This document shows, piece by piece, positions 7,441 to 10,503 of a stretch of DNA of 10,503 nt. A program made the translations under genes and the position numbers. The stretch is from Solirubrobacterales bacterium (GTDB taxonomy: Bacteria; Actinomycetota; Thermoleophilia; Solirubrobacterales; Solirubrobacteraceae). The notes under the pieces are model-generated. The model was not told the origin of the DNA. It did not search any database and worked only from the letters and a program-made list of their open reading frames with translations. The stretch lies in NCBI GenBank assembly GCA_013695395.1, contig JACDAP010000477.1:1-10503 (forward strand). The letters run 5' to 3'. How positions within the stretch are numbered: the stretch's first letter is position 1; every line of letters starts with the position of its first letter.

Positions 7441-8717
7441 GCGCGTCCGGCAGCAGCCGCGGCATCGACCGTGAGCGCCTGATGCTCGAGCTGCGCCGGG
7501 CGGCGCGGCCCTCGATCTGGCTCGTCCTGCTGATCGTCGCGTCGCTGACGGCCGCCGGGATCATCCTCTCGAACATCGGCGTCGGGCTTCCCTGGAGCGA
7601 CACCTACAAGGTCCGCGTGGAGGTCGACGATGCCGCGGGTGTCGTCGCCAAGAAGCAGTCGGTCCGCCTGGCCGGCATCGACGTCGGGCGCATCGACGCG
7701 GTCGACCTCGAGGGGGGCAAGGCGATCGTGACGCTCGCCATCGACGGCGACCGCGCCCCGCTCTACCGGGACGCCCGCCTGCGCCTGCGCCCGGAGACCC
7801 CACTCAACGACCTGTTCATCAACATCGAGAAGCGCGGCACGCCCGCGGCGGGCGAGCTCGGCCAGGACGAGATCCTGCCGGCCGAGCGGACGCAGGTCGC
7901 CGTGAACGTCGGCAAGGTCCTCGACGTCTTCAACGTCGACACCCGTGACCGCCTCGAGCAGACGATCGACGAGGCGGGCGCCGGTCTCGGCGATCGTGGC
8001 CCGCAGTTCCGTCAGTCGCTGGTGGAGCTCACCCCGTTCCTCCGCGCCGCCCGACGGATCACGCAGGAGACCGCGGAACGGCGCACGCAGACGTCACGGC
8101 TCATCCACAACTTCCGCCTGATGACCGAGGAGCTCGGCCGCCGCGACGTCGAGCTGCGCCGACTCGTGAAGAGCGGTGCGGCGTCGCTCGGCGAGCTCGG
8201 GGCCTCGGAGGCGGCGATCCGCTCGCTGGTCGACGAGCTCCCGCCGACGATGCGCCAGCTCGACACGACGTTCAAGAAGGTCCGACGTGCGGCCGACGAG
8301 CTCGATCCGGCGTTCGACGAGTTCCGACCGGTGGCCGACGCACTCCCGGAGGGGCTCGACGAGCTCCGGCGCTTCAGCGTGCAGGCACGACCCTCGATCG
8401 CGCAGCTGCGCAAGCCGCTTCCGCAGCTCGACACGCTCCTCGACGCGCTGCGGCCGACCGCACGCGGGCTGCGCTCCTCCTTCCAGGCCCTCACGCCCGT
8501 GCCCGCGCGACTCGACCGGATCACGCGGCTCATCGGGCCGTGCGAGCGCGCGCTCGACAAGTTCTTCGCCAACACGATCTCGCTCGGGAAGTTCGCCGAC
8601 GCCAACTCGGTGATCCTTCGCGGCCAGACCGTGGTGGGGGCCAGCTCCGCCGGCGGGCTCGTCAACGACGACAACCAGACCGCGGCGCCGAGCTGCACCC
8701 CAGGAGGCCTGGGATGA
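7437..8717 (+). CDS. Mce/MlaD-family protein, position E
   Basis: This is the fifth Mce subunit, 426 residues. A charged cytoplasmic N-terminus of about 26 residues is followed by a membrane anchor (27-45), an MCE domain (57-134; VRLAGIDVGRIDAV) and a helical region to about 375. The MCE domain contains LRPETPLNDLFINI, a variant of the RP-x-T-x-L-x-D element common in actinobacterial Mce proteins. Residues 269-373 form five clear 21-residue units. The only two Cys are 369, at the end of the needle, and 420, six residues before the C-terminus. In mycobacteria the protein in this position is a lipoprotein, but here the anchor has no Cys and therefore no lipobox. The start ATG 7437 overlaps the upstream stop (ATGA), with GGGAAGG 7 nt before it. 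Confidence 0.94.
   Translation: MSASGSSRGIDRERLMLELRRAARPSIWLVLLIVASLTAAGIILSNIGVGLPWSDTYKVRVEVDDAAGVVAKKQSVRLAGIDVGRIDAVDLEGGKAIVTLAIDGDRAPLYRDARLRLRPETPLNDLFINIEKRGTPAAGELGQDEILPAERTQVAVNVGKVLDVFNVDTRDRLEQTIDEAGAGLGDRGPQFRQSLVELTPFLRAARRITQETAERRTQTSRLIHNFRLMTEELGRRDVELRRLVKSGAASLGELGASEAAIRSLVDELPPTMRQLDTTFKKVRRAADELDPAFDEFRPVADALPEGLDELRRFSVQARPSIAQLRKPLPQLDTLLDALRPTARGLRSSFQALTPVPARLDRITRLIGPCERALDKFFANTISLGKFADANSVILRGQTVVGASSAGGLVNDDNQTAAPSCTPGGLG
8241..8555 (+). repeat. 21-residue helical repeats in Mce position E
   Basis: Residues 269-373 of the position-E Mce protein split into five gap-free units of 21. Unit position 21 is Leu in all five (289, 310, 331, 352, 373). Unit position 14 is Val, Leu, Leu, Leu, Ile, and position 7 is Leu, Phe, Ala, Leu, Leu. 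Three consecutive units carry Arg-Pro at positions 8-9 (297-298, 318-319, 339-340). Hydrophobic spacing of 7, 11, 14, 18, 21 is the 3-4 pattern of a coiled coil, consistent with the helical needle of Mce proteins. Confidence 0.7.
8702..8707 (+). promoter_or_regulatory. Strong Shine-Dalgarno for the last mce gene
   Basis: AGGAGG lies 6 nt before the ATG at 8714, inside the end of the preceding gene. It is the best ribosome binding site in the operon, where most other junctions have only weak purine runs. It settles ATG 8714 as the start against a longer in-frame reading from 8540. Confidence 0.8.
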
Positions 8718-10045
8718 TCAAACCGGTCCATCTCAGGTCGCTCGGGCTGCTCGTCTTCGCGATCACCTGCCTTGGTGCCGCCGTCTTCCTGCTCAGCCGG
8801 GTCGGTACCGATGTGATTCCGCAGGGCGAGCGCTACGTCGTCGAGGCGGACGTGCGCGACGCCATCGCGCTCGCGGTGGCCGCCGACGTCCGCCAGGCCG
8901 GGGTCAAGATCGGCCGGGTCACCGAAGTCCGCGAGAAGGGGCGCGTGACCGCGCTGAAGCTCCAGCTCGATCCCGAGTATGGGCCCGTCTACCGCAACGC
9001 GACCGTGCAGGTGCGCGCCAAGAGCGTTGCAGAAGAGAACTACGTCGATCTCGAGCCGGGCGACCCGAAGAGCGGCAAGGTGATGAGCGGTGGCGTGCTG
9101 CCGGTCTCGCGAGAGCTCGAGGCCACGCAGAACGACGACGTCTTCTCGATCCTCGATGAGGATCGGCGCCGCAACCTGCAGCGGGCGCTCAAGGGCATCG
9201 GCGGAGGCCTGGAGGGTGAGGGCGGCCGTGACCTCAACCGGACCTTCGAGTCCTCGGTGGGTGTCGTCGAGGACACCAGCGACCTGGCGCGCACGCTGGC
9301 TGGCCAGCGCAGCCACGTCGCGCGCCTCGTCGACTCGCTCGGCACGGTCTCGCGTGCACTCGGCGAGCGGAAGGAGGCGATCCGCTCGTTCACGGTCTCC
9401 TCGAAGGCCGAGGCCGAGGCGATCGCCGCCCGCGACGAGGACCTCAAGGCGACCCTCGACGCGCTGCCGCAGTTCCTGCGCCAGGCGCGATCCTCGGCGG
9501 ACCGGCTGAACCGGTTCTCGACCTCCGCGACCCCGGTGCTCCGGGACGTGCGCCTCGCCGCCGACGATCTCGTGCCGGCGGTCGAGGATCTGCTGCCTGG
9601 TGCCCGCGCCGGCCGCAGGGCGCTCGCCAAGCTGCAGCGCTTCTCCGAGGTCTCCCAGCCGACGTTCGAGCGGCTCGTGCCCTTCAGCAAGGCCACGAGC
9701 GCCGCGATCGGCCCGTACAGCGAGTCGTTGCGCCAGCTGAACCCGTTCGTCGCCTACCTCGAGCCGTACTGGCGCGAGCTGCCGGGCTGGTTCGCGACCG
9801 TCGGCGCCGCCACCGACTTCGAGGACAGCGTCGGGAAGGTCGCCCGCATCCTGCTGCCGATCTCCCGCTCGGGCTTCGCCGGGAACCTGTCGCCCGAGGT
9901 CAACAAGCTCCTCGAGCAGCTCTCCGGCGGCTTGGACACGCGCGGCAGCAACGCGCTCCCCGCGCCGGGCACCGTGGCCAAGGGGACGCCCGCGTCGGGG
10001 GACCGCCTGCCGCCGCTCGCCGACGCGCCCTACGGCGGCAGCTGA
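8714..10045 (+). CDS. Mce/MlaD-family protein, position F
   Basis: This is the sixth and last Mce subunit, 443 residues, completing the set needed for a heterohexameric MCE ring. A short N-terminus (1-8) leads into the membrane anchor (about 9-28), which contains the only Cys of the protein (Cys19; context FAITC, not a lipobox). The MCE domain is at about 40-117 (VRQAGVKIGRV; end NYVDLEPG) and the helical region runs from about 145 to 355. Prolines 274, 288, 295, 316, 323, 344 and 351 share one heptad register. The C-terminal part (365-443) has the post-needle element FEDSVGKVARILLP, then a low-complexity end rich in Pro, Gly and Ala. The start is ATG 8714, in an ATGA overlap with the upstream stop. 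No Mce-associated (Mas-type) gene follows, unlike in mycobacterial mce operons. Confidence 0.94.
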   Translation: MIKPVHLRSLGLLVFAITCLGAAVFLLSRVGTDVIPQGERYVVEADVRDAIALAVAADVRQAGVKIGRVTEVREKGRVTALKLQLDPEYGPVYRNATVQVRAKSVAEENYVDLEPGDPKSGKVMSGGVLPVSRELEATQNDDVFSILDEDRRRNLQRALKGIGGGLEGEGGRDLNRTFESSVGVVEDTSDLARTLAGQRSHVARLVDSLGTVSRALGERKEAIRSFTVSSKAEAEAIAARDEDLKATLDALPQFLRQARSSADRLNRFSTSATPVLRDVRLAADDLVPAVEDLLPGARAGRRALAKLQRFSEVSQPTFERLVPFSKATSAAIGPYSESLRQLNPFVAYLEPYWRELPGWFATVGAATDFEDSVGKVARILLPISRSGFAGNLSPEVNKLLEQLSGGLDTRGSNALPAPGTVAKGTPASGDRLPPLADAPYGGS

Positions 10046-10050
10046 CGGAG

Positions 10051-10072
10051 CGCCTGCTGAGAGCAGTGAGCG
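10051..10072 (+). promoter_or_regulatory. Small hairpin downstream of last mce gene
   Basis: CTGCT (10054-10058) and AGCAG (10062-10066) pair perfectly around a GAG loop. The stem can be extended by CGC (10051-10053) with GCG (10070-10072) if three bases (10067-10069) bulge. It begins 6 nt after the stop codon. No U-tract follows, so it may be an mRNA 3'-end stabiliser, a weak terminator or chance in GC-rich DNA. Confidence 0.35.
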
Positions 10073-10077
10073 CCCGA

Positions 10078-10096
10078 GCTGATCCGTAGGATCGGC
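10078..10096 (+). promoter_or_regulatory. Hairpin that would cover the ribosome binding site of the B3/4 gene
   Basis: The bases 10078-10085 and 10089-10096 form an 8-bp stem, with one G-T wobble, around a GTA loop; its core is the perfect inverted repeat GATCC-GTA-GGATC. The putative Shine-Dalgarno AGGA (10088-10091), 7 nt before ATG 10099, lies at the loop edge and in the right arm, so folding would hide it. No T-run follows the stem. Confidence 0.4.
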
Positions 10097-10098
10097 CG

Positions 10099-10503
10099 AT
10101 GGAGGGGTTCCCGGAGGAGGGCTGGGTCAGCGAGGACGTCCGCGCGGACTTCCCGACGCTGGGGCTCCTGCACCTCACGGTCGAGCTCGCCGGGCCGCGC
10201 GACAGCAAGCTGCTCAAGCGCCGGATGGGGGATCTCGAGCGCTACTTCAACGGCACCGCCATCACGCAGCTGCGGACCCGGCCCGTCGTGGCCGCCCATC
10301 GCGTCTTCTTCCGCCAGGTGGGCCTGGACCCAGATGTCGACCTCCTCCCGGTCGAGGAGGCGCTCCGCGGCCGGCTCATGCAGGGACGCTTCGAATCGCA
10401 CGGGCTGCTCGCGGACGCGCTCACCATCACCGCGATCGAGACGGAGGTTCCGGTGATGGCGCTCGACGGCCGCGCGGTCCTCGGCCCGCTCGGCGTGAGC
10501 ACC
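10099..10503 (+). CDS. B3/4 (PheRS-beta-like) domain protein, N-terminal part (3' partial)
   Basis: The reading frame stays open for 135 codons to the window edge. It resembles the stand-alone B3/4-domain proteins, related to the B3/B4 tRNA-editing region of phenylalanyl-tRNA synthetase beta and often annotated as DNA/RNA-binding PheRS-like proteins. The supporting stretch is about residues 68-133: RVFFRQVGLDPDVDLLPVEE, then an alpha-helical LRGRLMQGRF, then LLADALTITAIE and a PVMALDG...LGPLG ending. This matches the family's pattern of an aromatic-rich strand, a GLDP-like turn, a conserved helix, then the nucleic-acid or substrate pocket. The in-frame TAG at 10087-10089 makes ATG 10099 the first possible ATG; AGGA lies 7 nt before it. 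The C-terminal part is outside the window, so a fusion or catalytic residues there cannot be judged. Its role is unknown, and nothing links it functionally to the mce genes. Confidence 0.75.
   Translation, partial: MEGFPEEGWVSEDVRADFPTLGLLHLTVELAGPRDSKLLKRRMGDLERYFNGTAITQLRTRPVVAAHRVFFRQVGLDPDVDLLPVEEALRGRLMQGRFESHGLLADALTITAIETEVPVMALDGRAVLGPLGVST

Larger units (their letters stand above)
1..10045 (+). other. mce lipid-transport operon (ATPase, two permeases, six Mce proteins)
   Basis: Nine consecutive same-strand genes encode all parts expected of an Mce transporter: one ABC ATPase, two MlaE permeases and six MlaD-domain subunits. Gaps between stop and start run from +2 nt to -4 nt, with no room for internal promoters or terminators between genes. 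The promoter and the start of the ATPase gene lie upstream of the window. In studied actinobacteria such systems import lipids, sterols or fatty acids; the cargo here cannot be read from sequence. Confidence 0.9.
10046..10098 (+). other. Spacer between the mce operon and the B3/4 gene
   Basis: This 53-nt stretch is the only gap in the window longer than 2 nt. It contains two small inverted repeats, annotated separately, and no T-run, so it is not a textbook Rho-independent terminator. I see no convincing -35/-10 pair. Whether the next gene is co-transcribed cannot be decided from sequence alone. Confidence 0.6.

Noticed and set aside
8768..8770. Cys19 of Mce position F as a lipoprotein attachment site
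   Set aside because: The preceding residues (A-I-T) do not fit a lipobox, and the hydrophobic stretch continues past the Cys, as in a membrane anchor.
1..10045. ATPase gene placed at the head of the mce operon as a novelty
   Set aside because: It is unlinked in mycobacteria, but an operon-borne ATPase is common in other actinobacteria, so this is not unusual.
10046..10098. Rho-independent terminator after the mce operon
   Set aside because: Two small stems are present but neither is followed by a T-run. I kept them only as low-confidence hairpins.

Overview
The window is almost entirely one gene cluster: a high-GC, single-strand mce (MlaD/MlaE-type lipid ABC transporter) operon in the standard actinobacterial order. 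It runs ATPase, two YrbE/MlaE permeases, then six Mce (MlaD-domain) proteins. The very high GC content, the G/C-ending codons, six different mce genes in a row and an ATPase of the MceG/Mkl subtype all point to an actinobacterium. My best guess, from general style only, is the class Thermoleophilia (Solirubrobacter/Conexibacter/Patulibacter-like). No marker in the window proves this.

Layout (all genes on +): 1-348 is the C-terminal part of the ATPase, cut by the window edge. 351-1217 and 1217-2035 are the permeases. 2032-3351, 3348-4760, 4760-6082, 6079-7440, 7437-8717 and 8714-10045 are six Mce proteins, called A to F here by position only. Every junction is tight: one 2-nt gap, two TGATG 1-nt overlaps and five ATGA 4-nt overlaps. 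A 53-nt spacer with two small hairpins (10046-10098) follows. The last gene, cut by the right edge, starts at 10099 and looks like a stand-alone B3/4 (PheRS-beta-like) domain protein. I see no RNA gene, mobile element, CRISPR array or internal promoter, and no other gap longer than 2 nt.

How the genes work together (from knowledge of the family): the ATPase binds the cytoplasmic side of the two permeases in the membrane. The six Mce proteins, each with one N-terminal membrane helix, form a heterohexameric ring of MCE domains. This is followed by a long helical needle, through which lipids or other hydrophobic molecules move between the membrane and the envelope exterior. The tight coupling of the genes fits the need for one copy of each ring subunit.

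The system itself is a known type. The less expected signals are within the proteins: prolines of the needle helices placed at exact multiples of seven residues in several subunits; exactly two extracytoplasmic cysteines in A, C, D and E but none in B and F; a shared short element just after the needle in all six; and no recognisable lipoprotein subunit.
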